DNA of 64,000 nucleotides from Fusobacterium sp. IOR10 (GTDB lineage Bacteria; Fusobacteriota; Fusobacteriia; Fusobacteriales; Fusobacteriaceae): NCBI RefSeq assembly GCF_010367435.1, contig NZ_WJWY01000008.1, positions 1 to 64,000 of the forward strand, read 5' to 3'. Shown piece by piece: positions 34,868 to 42,772 of this stretch (position 1 is its first letter; each line of letters starts with the position of its first letter). The notes under the pieces were generated by a model. It saw only the letters and a program-made list of their open reading frames with translations, ran no database searches and was not told where the DNA came from. The position numbers and the translations under genes were made by a program.

Positions 34868-35949
34868 TATTTCACCCCTTTAACAATTTCATCTATATTA
34901 ACTTTATTTATGTCTATTTCTTGACCAGGTTTTATATCTTCTTCCACAAATATGATCTTCGCTTTTTTAGAATTAGGACCCCAAAGAATGGAGTTTTTAT
35001 CTTCCTTATTTTTCCTGTAAATCCCTAGTATATCTTTATCATAGGTTACAGCTATATGAACTATAGAAGTATCTGGAGTTACAACTAATTTTGAATTTTT
35101 TATGACACTTGCTACTTCTAATATCCCATTTAATTTAGGAACTAGCACTCTTTTTCCAAGTGTTTCTTTTATTTTTTCTAATTCTGCCCTGTGATCAATT
35201 GTCCCAATTAAAACTAGCTTTTCTTTCCTTTTTTCTAGTAAAACTTTACTAATTTCAAGGGATTTTTCAACATTGAAACTCCTATGTTTACTAGCTGCAT
35301 AGGGATTAAAAACAATATAGTCTTCTTGTATATTATTTACCGCTTTTCTTTCTTCCTCTGTTAAAAAAATATCATAGGATAAATTTACAGTTTCTATTCC
35401 TAGTTTTTTTAATATATCATCATACAATTTTGTAATATGATAATTGTAATCAATTTTATCTATGGATATATTAAATAAATTCCAATCTTTTTTGTTAATT
35501 CCCATATTAAATTTAGCTTCACATAAATTTACAAACATCATTTGATTAATTTTTAATATCTCAGAAAAATCTATTAGTAAATCATATTTTTCTTTGGAAA
35601 TTCTAGCTCCTAATTTTTTAATATCTTTTCTTTTTTTAGAATATATATATAGTTTATCTATATTTTTATTATATCTTATTATGTCAGTTGCTCCTCCTCT
35701 AGAAACAACTCCTATTTTAACATGAGGATACTTTTTCTTTATTTCTCTAAATAATAGTGTATTTATAACCATATCTCCTATTTTCCCGTCGTACCTTAAA
35801 AATAGAATTGATTGTATATTTTCTTTCTCTATTATATTATTTTCTAATTTTCTTTTATTAGTTTTCTTTTTGTCCCAAATACGTTTTCCCAAAGCAAGTC
35901 TTTTTGGTCTCATATAGTCTTGAAATTTTCTATTTAATTCCCTGAACAT
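34867..35949 (-). CDS. Heptosyltransferase-family glycosyltransferase (GT9)
   Basis: 360 residues. A basic N-terminal stretch of about 45 residues is followed by the GT9 fold: ILFLRYDGKIGDMVINTLLF near residue 50, YIVFNPYAASKHRSFNVEKS near 215, and the donor-site LVVTPDTSIVHIAVTYDKDI near 290 with DTSxxH, all typical of WaaC/WaaF/WaaQ enzymes. They add ADP-heptose to the inner core. The start at 35949 has GGAGAAAAAA before it; the ATG at 35964 has its purine-rich site too close. It overlaps the kinase gene by 20 bases, which suggests coupling. A second GT9 gene lies at 37369-38397. Confidence 0.87.
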   Translation of the reverse strand: MFRELNRKFQDYMRPKRLALGKRIWDKKKTNKRKLENNIIEKENIQSILFLRYDGKIGDMVINTLLFREIKKKYPHVKIGVVSRGGATDIIRYNKNIDKLYIYSKKRKDIKKLGARISKEKYDLLIDFSEILKINQMMFVNLCEAKFNMGINKKDWNLFNISIDKIDYNYHITKLYDDILKKLGIETVNLSYDIFLTEEERKAVNNIQEDYIVFNPYAASKHRSFNVEKSLEISKVLLEKRKEKLVLIGTIDHRAELEKIKETLGKRVLVPKLNGILEVASVIKNSKLVVTPDTSIVHIAVTYDKDILGIYRKNKEDKNSILWGPNSKKAKIIFVEEDIKPGQEIDINKVNIDEIVKGVK

Positions 35950-36637
35950 TTTTTTCTCCACCATTCCTTATACTTTTTATATATCTCGCTAATTTATACC
36001 AAATATCCCTTTTATACCAGTTCTCTCTTCCTAAGGTTCCATAGGTGCTATACTCTAAGGTTAATTTGTCGTAGTTACTTCTATATTCACCAAAATAATA
36101 ATGCTTACACTGACTATCAATTAATTTAACTCCATTATCTGTATTTATAATATTAGCTGGATTAAAATCTCCATGATAAACTTTTTTATTGTGTAATCTC
36201 TTTCCTAATTTAATCCATTCTTCAATTTCTTCTCTTCTGTATCCTTTTCTTTTCTTTTCTTGAAAATATTCAGTTACAAAATATGATTCAACTATCATTC
36301 CACACTTTCTTCTTACAACTGCTAAATATGGAGCTGCAAAGAAATCTAATCCTTCACCAATCAATCTATTTGTATTTACAAGTGTTGACAGGGCTTCACC
36401 TTTTTTAAACAAAGTCATGATTTTTCTTTGAATTTTTATATGTTCATTTCTCGGAGATTTTAAAATATAATAATTTCCATTATATTTTATTTTGGCAACA
36501 TAGTTTCTATCAGTTACCTTTATTTCCTCAATTATTTCTATATTATTGTCAATTATGTTTTCCCCTAATTTTTTAAAATTTTCATTATAAAAGAATAAAT
36601 TATATTCTTTATATTTGTCTTCTAGCAATTTTTCCAT
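35930..36637 (-). CDS. LPS core kinase (RfaY/WaaP-like)
   Basis: 235 residues of the LPS-kinase/protein-kinase-like fold. The N-lobe has AKIKYNGNYYILKSPRNEHI with a Lys that could bind ATP, a complete catalytic loop KVYHGDFNPANII lies near residue 155 (His-Gly-Asp...Asn), and the metal-binding aspartate is in VKLIDSQCK. It is expected to phosphorylate heptose or Kdo in the inner core. It lies 16 bases after another kinase-like gene (36654-37244) and overlaps the GT9 gene by 20 bases. Of the four kinase-like proteins in the window, this one has the most orthodox catalytic residues. Confidence 0.82.
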   Translation of the reverse strand: MEKLLEDKYKEYNLFFYNENFKKLGENIIDNNIEIIEEIKVTDRNYVAKIKYNGNYYILKSPRNEHIKIQRKIMTLFKKGEALSTLVNTNRLIGEGLDFFAAPYLAVVRRKCGMIVESYFVTEYFQEKKRKGYRREEIEEWIKLGKRLHNKKVYHGDFNPANIINTDNGVKLIDSQCKHYYFGEYRSNYDKLTLEYSTYGTLGRENWYKRDIWYKLARYIKSIRNGGEKNVQGIK

Positions 36638-36653
36638 TTTTTCTCCTAGTTAT

Positions 36654-37244
36654 CTAATTATCAAGTATCTCCTTTAATATATCATTGTGAGTAATATTTA
36701 TTTTTTCTAAACACTCTTTTGGTATTGTTTTTATTTTAGACTGCATTTTTTTCAACATTTTCTTCTTTCTAAAGTTAAATAAACAATCCTTTCTATAATC
36801 TTCCAAATCCAAAGCATAGATTTCCCCATCAAACATAAAAAAATTATTGCAAGTATAGTCTGCAAAATAGATTCTATTATCAATTAATTTTTTTATTAAA
36901 TTAATATATTTCCCCAAACACATTTTTGCTTTTTTAGTATTTGATTCTTTTAAAACTTCTGCTAAAGGTTTCCCTGGAAGAGCTTGAGTAGTTACTTCAT
37001 ATTTGTTAAAATCAGTTATATTTACTGTTTTAATACCTACAGTATTCAAAACATCTGAAATATATTTGAAATTATGCCCTGGATACCTTCCCATTTTAAA
37101 AAACCACTTTATTCGTTTGGAAAATTTAGGGTAAAAACATTTCTTATATTTTTTATTTTTTGGATTATAAATAACTTTAGATCTTTTATCATTTTTTACA
37201 ACTTCATAATCTTTTTCATTATCTATCTTTAAATCTTTTTCCAT
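36654..37244 (-). CDS. LPS core kinase-like protein (RfaY family, short)
   Basis: 196 residues, similar in plan to the protein at 29087-29776: NPKNKKYKKCFYPKFSKRIK basic N-lobe, ALPGKPLAEVLKESN near residue 92, IYFADYTCNNFFMF near 130 (Asp...Asn catalytic loop without the preceding His) and IYALDLEDYRKDCLF with the metal-binding Asp. It is short for a kinase and has the compact WaaY-like layout. It is the first gene of the minus-strand core operon, which starts next to the divergent GT9 gene at 37369. Its precise target is unknown. Confidence 0.74.
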   Translation of the reverse strand: MEKDLKIDNEKDYEVVKNDKRSKVIYNPKNKKYKKCFYPKFSKRIKWFFKMGRYPGHNFKYISDVLNTVGIKTVNITDFNKYEVTTQALPGKPLAEVLKESNTKKAKMCLGKYINLIKKLIDNRIYFADYTCNNFFMFDGEIYALDLEDYRKDCLFNFRKKKMLKKMQSKIKTIPKECLEKINITHNDILKEILDN

Positions 37245-37261
37245 CTAAACCCTCCACTTTG

Positions 37262-37324
37262 TTAAATATAATTATACATTACAATTATATCATAATTTGT
37301 ACACAAATATAATTTTTTATGCTA
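37262..37324. promoter_or_regulatory. Divergent promoter region between the core operon and the GT9 gene
   Basis: A 124-base AT-rich intergenic region separates divergent genes. On the minus strand TTATAT, 17 bases and TATAAT can be read. On the plus strand TTGTAC, 16 bases and TATGCT. The two overlap around TTTGTACACAAA. Assignments are by eye and the boxes deviate from consensus. Confidence 0.4.
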
Positions 37325-37368
37325 AAATTATATGAGATTTATTAAAAGAATATTCTTAGGAGAACAAT

Positions 37369-38397
37369 ATGAAAATTTTAGTAATTAGGTTTAAGCAAAT
37401 AGGAGACTCTATCTTAGCATCAGCACTGTGTAACTCACTCAAGGAAACATTTCCAGATTCTAAAATAGACTATGTTTTATATGAACATGTATCCCCTGTA
37501 TTTGAGAATCATAAAAGCATTGATAAAGTTATAACCATTAGTAAAAAAGAACAAAAAAATCCCTTCCTATATTTAATGAAGGTTTTCAAAGTAACAAGAA
37601 AAAAATATGATATTGTAATTGATATTATGTCTACTCCAAAAAGTGAATTTTTCACTCTCTTTTCCCTTGGGGCAAAATATAGAATAGGAAGGGCAAAAAA
37701 ATATAGAGGTTATACTTACACTGATAAAATAGAAGAACCAAATAATTCAAAGGATAAGGTGGATAAATTTTTGAAAATGTTAAAACCCCTTGAAAGAGAA
37801 TACAAGGTTAAATACAATTACAACTATACAATTAATATAAAAAATGAAGAAAAAGTATATATGAAGAAAAAAATGATAACTGCTGGTATTGACTTTTCCA
37901 AACCTATTTTTGCCTGTGCAATTAACTCAAGAGTTCCTAGAAAAGTCTACCCCATAGAAAATATGATGCAAGTAATAAAAACCTTACTTGACAAACTAAA
38001 TATCCAAATCATATTTTATTATTCCCCTGATGAAAAGGATTTTGCCAAAAAAGTCCATGAACAATTAGGTAATGACACAAGAATCTTTTCAAACATTGAA
38101 ACTTCTTCCATAAGAGAACTTGCAATGTTACTTTCAAATTGTAATATGTTTTTTGGAAATGAAGGGGGCCCTAGACATTTGGCACAGGCTCTAGATATTC
38201 CTAGTTTTGCTGTTTTTTCCCCAGAATCAGATAAAAAAGAATGGTTGGCAAATGAAAATCCTAGACATCAAGGAGTTGAGCCTAAGGAATTTAACATAAC
38301 TAAAGGTATGACAAGAGATGAAATATATCATCTAATCACCCCTGAATTCATTCTTTCCAAAGTGATTGAAATATATAATAAATATGTGAAAATTTAA
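37369..38397 (+). CDS. Heptosyltransferase-family glycosyltransferase (GT9, WaaF/WaaC-like)
   Basis: 342 residues with the classical opening MKILVIRFKQIGDSILASAL, DIVIDIMSTPKSEFFTLFSL near residue 85, FACAINSRVPRKVYPIENMM near 180 and FFGNEGGPRHLAQALDIPSF near 260, where the GGPRH-type donor loop is conserved in heptosyltransferases. Cytoplasmic, membrane-associated; adds heptose to lipid A-Kdo or to heptose I. It stands alone on the plus strand opposite the core operon, with TTAGGAGAACAAT before the ATG. The exact step cannot be told from sequence. Confidence 0.9.
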   Translation: MKILVIRFKQIGDSILASALCNSLKETFPDSKIDYVLYEHVSPVFENHKSIDKVITISKKEQKNPFLYLMKVFKVTRKKYDIVIDIMSTPKSEFFTLFSLGAKYRIGRAKKYRGYTYTDKIEEPNNSKDKVDKFLKMLKPLEREYKVKYNYNYTINIKNEEKVYMKKKMITAGIDFSKPIFACAINSRVPRKVYPIENMMQVIKTLLDKLNIQIIFYYSPDEKDFAKKVHEQLGNDTRIFSNIETSSIRELAMLLSNCNMFFGNEGGPRHLAQALDIPSFAVFSPESDKKEWLANENPRHQGVEPKEFNITKGMTRDEIYHLITPEFILSKVIEIYNKYVKI

Positions 38398-38422
38398 TAA
38401 TAAAAATTTATTCATTTACCAC

Positions 38423-38451
38423 TTGTTTTTTGGTCAAAAAAGATGTATAAC
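38423..38451 (+). promoter_or_regulatory. Promoter of the outer-membrane barrel gene
   Basis: TTGTTT (38423-38428), 17-base spacer, TATAAC (38446-38451), 47 bases before the ATG at 38498. The region contains TTGTTTTTTGGTCAA, similar to the repeats upstream of wzz (28891-28981). Confidence 0.5.
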
Positions 38452-38497
38452 GTTAGTAAGAGGTTTTATTTAAATATTCTATTAAGGAGGTATATTT

Positions 38498-39148
38498 ATG
38501 AAAAAAACAATACTCTTATTAGCAGCATTAACAGTAGCTTCAGCGTCATATGCTAAGGAAATTATGCCCGTGGCAGAAATGCCTACAGAAACAATGGCAG
38601 TTGCCCAAAGCGATATGTATTTAAATGTTAGAGTTGGCGGAGATATAATGGCCAAATATGATAAAGTTTATCAAGGTTATTTTGATGACAGTACAGATGG
38701 ATTTGGTGGAGAAGTAGCACTGGAAGGATACAAAATGTTAAATGATAACGTTGATGTAGGTTTAGGTTTAGCCTATCAATTCCATGCAGATAGAGATAGT
38801 AAAAATGGAGTGGATGGTGTAGAATATGATTCAGTACCTTTATATTTAACAGCTAAATATAACTTTATCACTGATTCTAATATCAAACCATATTTAAAAG
38901 CTAACTTAGGTTATTCTTTTAACTTTAACGCTTCAGATGCTAAATCATCTTCTATAGGTAGCACAGGTACAAGTGTAGACGACGGTTTATACTGGGCTGC
39001 AGGTGCAGGAATGGAATATAACAACTTTACAGTTGATTTAATGTACGCTGTAAATAAAGCTGAATCATCAGCAGATAGTTACTCAGTTAAATCAGATAAT
39101 GATTATGACAGAGTAGTACTTTCAGTAGGTTATTTATTTGATCTTTAA
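38498..39148 (+). CDS. Small outer-membrane beta-barrel protein (OmpW/Opa-like size)
   Basis: 216 residues: signal peptide MKKTILLLAALTVASASYA, then about eight amphipathic strands (VDVGLGLAYQFHADR, VPLYLTAKYNFIT, IKPYLKANLGYSFNFN, VDDGLYWAAGAGMEYNNF, VVLSVGYLFDL) separated by loops. It ends in an aromatic/hydrophobic residue pattern suitable for BAM recognition. It is a clear paralogue of the protein at 53187-53843 (shared AKEIMP/AKEVMP, YDS(V/M)P(L/I)Y(L/V)TAKYKF-like and DDGLYWA segments). GGAGGTATATTT precedes the ATG. Expressed alone between its own promoter and terminator. Function unknown; likely an abundant envelope protein. Confidence 0.85.
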   Translation: MKKTILLLAALTVASASYAKEIMPVAEMPTETMAVAQSDMYLNVRVGGDIMAKYDKVYQGYFDDSTDGFGGEVALEGYKMLNDNVDVGLGLAYQFHADRDSKNGVDGVEYDSVPLYLTAKYNFITDSNIKPYLKANLGYSFNFNASDAKSSSIGSTGTSVDDGLYWAAGAGMEYNNFTVDLMYAVNKAESSADSYSVKSDNDYDRVVLSVGYLFDL

Positions 39149-39166
39149 TCTGTAGTTTAAATTCAA

Positions 39167-39196
39167 GGGGAAGTGTCAAGGCACTTCTCTTTTTTA
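39167..39196 (+). terminator. Terminator after the outer-membrane barrel gene
   Basis: GGGGAAGTG, loop TCAAGG, CACTTCTC, then six T residues. It lies about 20 bases past the stop. Confidence 0.85.
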
Positions 39197-39301
39197 TATT
39201 CTATTAACTACATTTACACTAACTATATAAAAAATAAAATTTCTTAACTTTTAATTTTCGTGGTATAATGAAAATGGACACTTTTTATTTATGGAGGATA
39301 T

Positions 39302-40204
39302 ATGATTGTATTTGCAATGGAAAAATTGAAAGAAATTTTCTTTGATTTTTTAGATAATTTAGAAGAAAAAGAATATTTATGCGAATTGAAGAATTTTGGG
39401 TTCAAGGGAGAAGTGTTGCCTGATTACCAAAATAAATTTATTCAACAATATTATCTTTTAAAATATTTTCCAGCTTACTTAACTGAATACTATTTCCTCT
39501 ACAATGAAATTATTAAAAGAAATTTTCTCAAAGATAATTACAATATACTTTCAATTGGTTGCGGATGTGGAATAGATTTTTGGGGAATGAAGTTGGCTAA
39601 TGAAAAATCAAGTAAAAATTTAAATATAAAATACACAGGGGTAGATATAATTAACTGGTCTTACTGGGATAATTATAACCATGATGCTAAAGTTATTACA
39701 AAGGATATACTATCCTTTGATTTAAATAACAATGACTATAATATTATTATTTTCCCAAAATCAATTGGGGAATTTAATGATGAGGAATTTGAAAGGCTAA
39801 AGGATTCCTTTAGAAAAAGTACTTTTAAAAGTGATAAATTAACAATTGTGCTTTCCCTTAGAAAGGCTAGAAACACAAGGGATGCTAGAAGGGGAATAGA
39901 AATTTTTAATATTATACAAAATGAACTAGGATATATAGCTAAAGATCCCCTTAAGGAATGCTATTCCTTTGAGAAGAAAAGAAATGGTTTTCCCTATAGA
40001 ATAGAGGATATATTACCTGAATTTGGTTATCCTAGTAGTTTATCTGATTTTTTAAGTGATTACTATTTGGATTTTTTAGAGGACAATCCTTGTCCCTTTA
40101 AAAAGTTTTGTGAAGAAAATGTATTCTCTAGAAAACCTGTTAAAACAATGTCTCAAGTATGTTTTAATATTGTTAACTTTGAAAGGAGACAACATGATTG
40201 TTAG
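39302..40204 (+). CDS. Class I SAM-dependent methyltransferase-like protein, unknown substrate
   Basis: 300 residues. A Rossmann core is visible: NILSIGCGCGIDFWGMKLA near residue 80 (Gly-rich SAM loop), IKYTGVDIINWSYWDNY near 108 and NIIIFPKSIGEFNDEEF near 145, replacing the usual motif IV. The C-terminal part ends with a Cys-containing stretch, ENVFSRKPVKTMSQVCFNIV. I do not recognise the family. The ATG has GGAGG four bases upstream. Its last 11 bases overlap the start of the DUF1848 gene, so the two are translated together and may act in one pathway. Confidence 0.7.
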   Translation: MIVFAMEKLKEIFFDFLDNLEEKEYLCELKNFGFKGEVLPDYQNKFIQQYYLLKYFPAYLTEYYFLYNEIIKRNFLKDNYNILSIGCGCGIDFWGMKLANEKSSKNLNIKYTGVDIINWSYWDNYNHDAKVITKDILSFDLNNNDYNIIIFPKSIGEFNDEEFERLKDSFRKSTFKSDKLTIVLSLRKARNTRDARRGIEIFNIIQNELGYIAKDPLKECYSFEKKRNGFPYRIEDILPEFGYPSSLSDFLSDYYLDFLEDNPCPFKKFCEENVFSRKPVKTMSQVCFNIVNFERRQHDC

Positions 40205-41141
40205 TGTTAGTAGAAGAACAGATATACCTGCATTTTATAGTGACTGGTTTTTTAATAGATTACATGAGGGTTTTGTTGATGTTCCTAATCCATTTAACAA
40301 CAAACAAATTAGTAGGATACACTTATCTCCTAATACTGTTGATTGTTTTGTGTTTTGGACTAAGGATGCATCTCCCATGTTAAATAGATTAGATGAACTA
40401 AAGGGGTATAACTATTATTTTCAGTATACTATCACCCCTTATGGGAAGGATGTTGAACCTGGAATCTTAAATAAAAAGAAAGTGCTTGATACCTTTAAAG
40501 AATTATCTAAAGCAATTGGAAAAAACAAGGTTATCTTAAGATACGATCCTATATTTTTTAATAAAAAATACACTTTTAACTATCATGTTAGGGCCTTTGA
40601 AAATCTTTGTAAAAAACTACAAGGTTACACTGAAAAATGTGTAATTAGTTTCATTGATCTCTACAAAAAAACTGAAAGAAACACTAGAAATTTACATATA
40701 ACAAAGTTAGAAGATAAGGATGTTGAAAATATTTCCCTGGAATTTTCTAAAATAGGCGAAAGGTATGGAATAGTTATTGAAACTTGTTCTGAAAAATATA
40801 GTTTAGAAAAATATGGAATTAATCATGGGAAATGTATTGATGACAAGCTAATTTCTCAAATTTTAGGATTTGAAATAGATATAGAAAAGGATCCTAATCA
40901 AAGGGAAGAATGTGGATGTGTTAAAAGTATTGACATTGGAGAATACAACACATGCAATCATCACTGTCTCTACTGTTATGCTAATTTTAATTATGAACAA
41001 GTTCAAAAGAAATCTAAACTTCATAATCCTCTCTCTTCCCTTTTAACTGGTGAGCTAGAAGATGATATGAAGATAACTGTGAGGGAAATGCCTAAATTAA
41101 AGCAGTTAATAGAAAAGATAAAACAGCACTCTCTATTTTAA
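40194..41141 (+). CDS. DUF1848 family protein, Cys-rich, probable Fe-S enzyme
   Basis: 315 residues starting MIVSVSRRTDIPAFYSDWFF, the family signature. It continues with GFVDVPNPFNNKQISRIHLS, FVFWTKDASPML and NKVILRYDPIFF as in DUF1848, and ends with a Cys-rich segment CGCVKSIDIGEYNTCNHHC followed by LYCYANFN. The CxxxCxxC-like arrangement with YAN suggests iron-sulphur binding, possibly radical-SAM related; no activity is established to my knowledge. A longer in-frame reading from 40110 overlaps the upstream gene; the ATG at 40194 with GAAAGGAGACAAC is preferred. Convergent with the kinase gene, with overlapping ends. Confidence 0.85.
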   Translation: MIVSVSRRTDIPAFYSDWFFNRLHEGFVDVPNPFNNKQISRIHLSPNTVDCFVFWTKDASPMLNRLDELKGYNYYFQYTITPYGKDVEPGILNKKKVLDTFKELSKAIGKNKVILRYDPIFFNKKYTFNYHVRAFENLCKKLQGYTEKCVISFIDLYKKTERNTRNLHITKLEDKDVENISLEFSKIGERYGIVIETCSEKYSLEKYGINHGKCIDDKLISQILGFEIDIEKDPNQREECGCVKSIDIGEYNTCNHHCLYCYANFNYEQVQKKSKLHNPLSSLLTGELEDDMKITVREMPKLKQLIEKIKQHSLF

Positions 41142-41157
41142 GAGAGTACTGTTTTTT
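41123..41157. terminator. Bidirectional terminator overlapping both convergent stop codons
   Basis: Stem ACAGCACTCTCT (41123-41134), loop ATTTTA, AGAGAGTACTGT (41141-41152), then T residues to 41157. The stop codons of the DUF1848 gene (41139-41141) and of the kinase gene (41135-41133) both lie within the hairpin, so one structure ends both transcripts. Confidence 0.85.
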
Positions 41158-41852
41158 ATTTTTCTCATAAGTTTTTGTAAAGGGTAGCCCTTTAATATCC
41201 ATAATTTTCTTATTTTATTAAATTTTTCTAGGAATTTTCTTCTTCCCTCATCTAATTCTTCCCTGCATTTCTTGTCCCAAGCCTTACATACACCTGATAG
41301 ATCTGAATCTAACAATATTTTTCTTAAAGATTTAGGTAGGGATTTTACACTAATTGCTGACTGGAAATCTATTATATATGGGTAACCATCCTTTCCCATA
41401 ATAATATTCCCTAAATTTCTCAAATCCAAATGTACTATATTTTTATCTTGCATTCTTTTTACATTTTTTTCTAAGGTTATAAAAAATTCCTTGTCTAACA
41501 CCTTTCCATGTATTCCCTTAAGTGGCTTTCCTTCTATGTAGTTAAAGGCAAAGGCATAGGGAGATATTCTTTTTACTCCCCCTGGAACTGATTTATTATC
41601 CCTTAGTTTAAGCATTTTACTAACTTCATTTTTTATAAATAATTTCCCAAAAGTATTTTTTATTAACCATGGGGACTCTGAAAAATCCTTTATAGTTAAA
41701 TCCTTTTGAAAATCTCTATATCTAAACACTGTGGCATTTCCTATTCTTCCACAATTTAAAATTTCAATTTTATTTTCTGAAACTCTACCATACTTTTCTT
41801 CTAACACTTTTAATACATTTAACTTCTCTCTTTTTAAATCCTTTTCTAACAT
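41133..41852 (-). CDS. Kinase-fold protein (LPS/Kdo-kinase-like or RIO-like)
   Basis: 239 residues with a small-kinase plan: N-lobe LNCGRIGNATVFRYRDF near residue 33, hinge FAFNYIEGKPLKGIHGK near 100, catalytic loop KNIVHLDLRNLGNIIM near 135, and metal-binding PYIIDFQSAISV near 155. The basic C-terminus (KLMRKIKNST) may touch membranes. It resembles LPS-core and Kdo kinases more than Ser/Thr kinases, but a protein target is possible. The start ATG at 41852 has GGAGAGGATAATT before it; the upstream TTG at 41867 is unlikely. Its upstream region carries the dyads noted at 41878-41917. Confidence 0.72.
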   Translation of the reverse strand: MLEKDLKREKLNVLKVLEEKYGRVSENKIEILNCGRIGNATVFRYRDFQKDLTIKDFSESPWLIKNTFGKLFIKNEVSKMLKLRDNKSVPGGVKRISPYAFAFNYIEGKPLKGIHGKVLDKEFFITLEKNVKRMQDKNIVHLDLRNLGNIIMGKDGYPYIIDFQSAISVKSLPKSLRKILLDSDLSGVCKAWDKKCREELDEGRRKFLEKFNKIRKLWILKGYPLQKLMRKIKNSTLLK

Positions 41853-41877
41853 AATTATCCTCTCCAAATAAATTCTC

Positions 41878-41917
41878 TGACCCGACGGTCATAATATCCC
41901 CTAGAATATTATAACAT
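41878..41917. promoter_or_regulatory. Two adjacent dyads upstream of the kinase-fold gene
   Basis: TGACC-CGAC-GGTCA (41878-41891) is conspicuously GC-rich for this sequence. It is followed at about 41892 by ATAATAT-8-ATATTAT. They lie 25-65 bases before the kinase ATG and about 110 bases before fruR. Candidate regulator sites; nothing in the window identifies the protein. Confidence 0.4.
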
Positions 41918-42029
41918 ATTTTTACAGAAAAAGGAGATTCTTTTTATTTTTTGAAGGAAAATGATTATTTTTGATTGATTTTTATTTTTTATTATGCTAT
42001 TATTAAATTATAATAAGGAGGGATAATAC

Positions 42030-42761
42030 ATGTTAGCAGTTGAAAGGTATAATCTTATTTTGAAACTTATAGAGGAAAAACAAAACATAAAAGTTGGCGA
42101 AATAGTCACTAAGCTTAAAATATCTGAAGCTACTGCTAGAAGAGACCTAAGTTTTCTAGAAGACAAGGGGAAAATCAAAAGAATCCATGGGGGAGCAGTT
42201 TTAGTTGAAACTAAAGAGGAAGATATTGCATATAAAAAATTAGTCTTTAATAAAGAAAAAGATATAATTGCTAAAAAATCAGTCAAATTCCTTCAAGAAG
42301 GGGATACAATCTTTTTAGATGCAGGTACAACTACCTTTTCTTTAATTAAATATTTGAAAAACATTAAGAATATTAAAATAGTTACAAATGGATATTCCCA
42401 TATAAATGAACTTGCTTCTATTAATAAGGAAGTTTATCTTCTTGGGGGAAAGCTTAAGAAAAAAACAGGTGCTCTAGTTGGAGCCTCTGCAATGAACGCC
42501 CTTAAATATTATAACTTTGATGTTGTATTCATAGGGGCAAATGGTGTTAATAGTGAAGGTTATTCAACTCCTGACGAAGAGGAAGTACTAGTTAAATCAG
42601 AGGCTATTAGAAGGGGAAAAAAAGTATTCTTCCTCTGTGATCACACTAAATTTAAAAAGAAAAGTTTTTTCAATTTTGCCTCTTTAAATGATGGAACACT
42701 AATTTCTGATTGTGAAATACCAAAAAACATAAAAAATGCATTGGATAATTTGAAAAAATAA
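42030..42761 (+). CDS. fruR: DeoR-family regulator of the fructose operon
   Basis: 243 residues. DeoR-type N-terminal winged helix with RYNLILKLIEEKQNIKVGEI and KLKISEATARRDLSFLEDKG near residue 30, then the sugar-phosphate-binding DeoRC domain (GDTIFLDAGTTTFSLIKYL near 90, VTNGYSH near 117, GANGVNSEGYSTPDEEE near 170). Expected to repress fruK and fruA and to respond to fructose-1-phosphate. It sits first in the operon fruR-fruK-fruA; its stop TAA shares a base with an ATG of the fruK reading frame. AAGGAGGGATAATAC precedes the ATG. A weak promoter (TTGATT-16-TATGCT, 41971-41998) is possible. Confidence 0.9.
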   Translation: MLAVERYNLILKLIEEKQNIKVGEIVTKLKISEATARRDLSFLEDKGKIKRIHGGAVLVETKEEDIAYKKLVFNKEKDIIAKKSVKFLQEGDTIFLDAGTTTFSLIKYLKNIKNIKIVTNGYSHINELASINKEVYLLGGKLKKKTGALVGASAMNALKYYNFDVVFIGANGVNSEGYSTPDEEEVLVKSEAIRRGKKVFFLCDHTKFKKKSFFNFASLNDGTLISDCEIPKNIKNALDNLKK

Positions 42762-42772
42762 TGGAGGTAATT

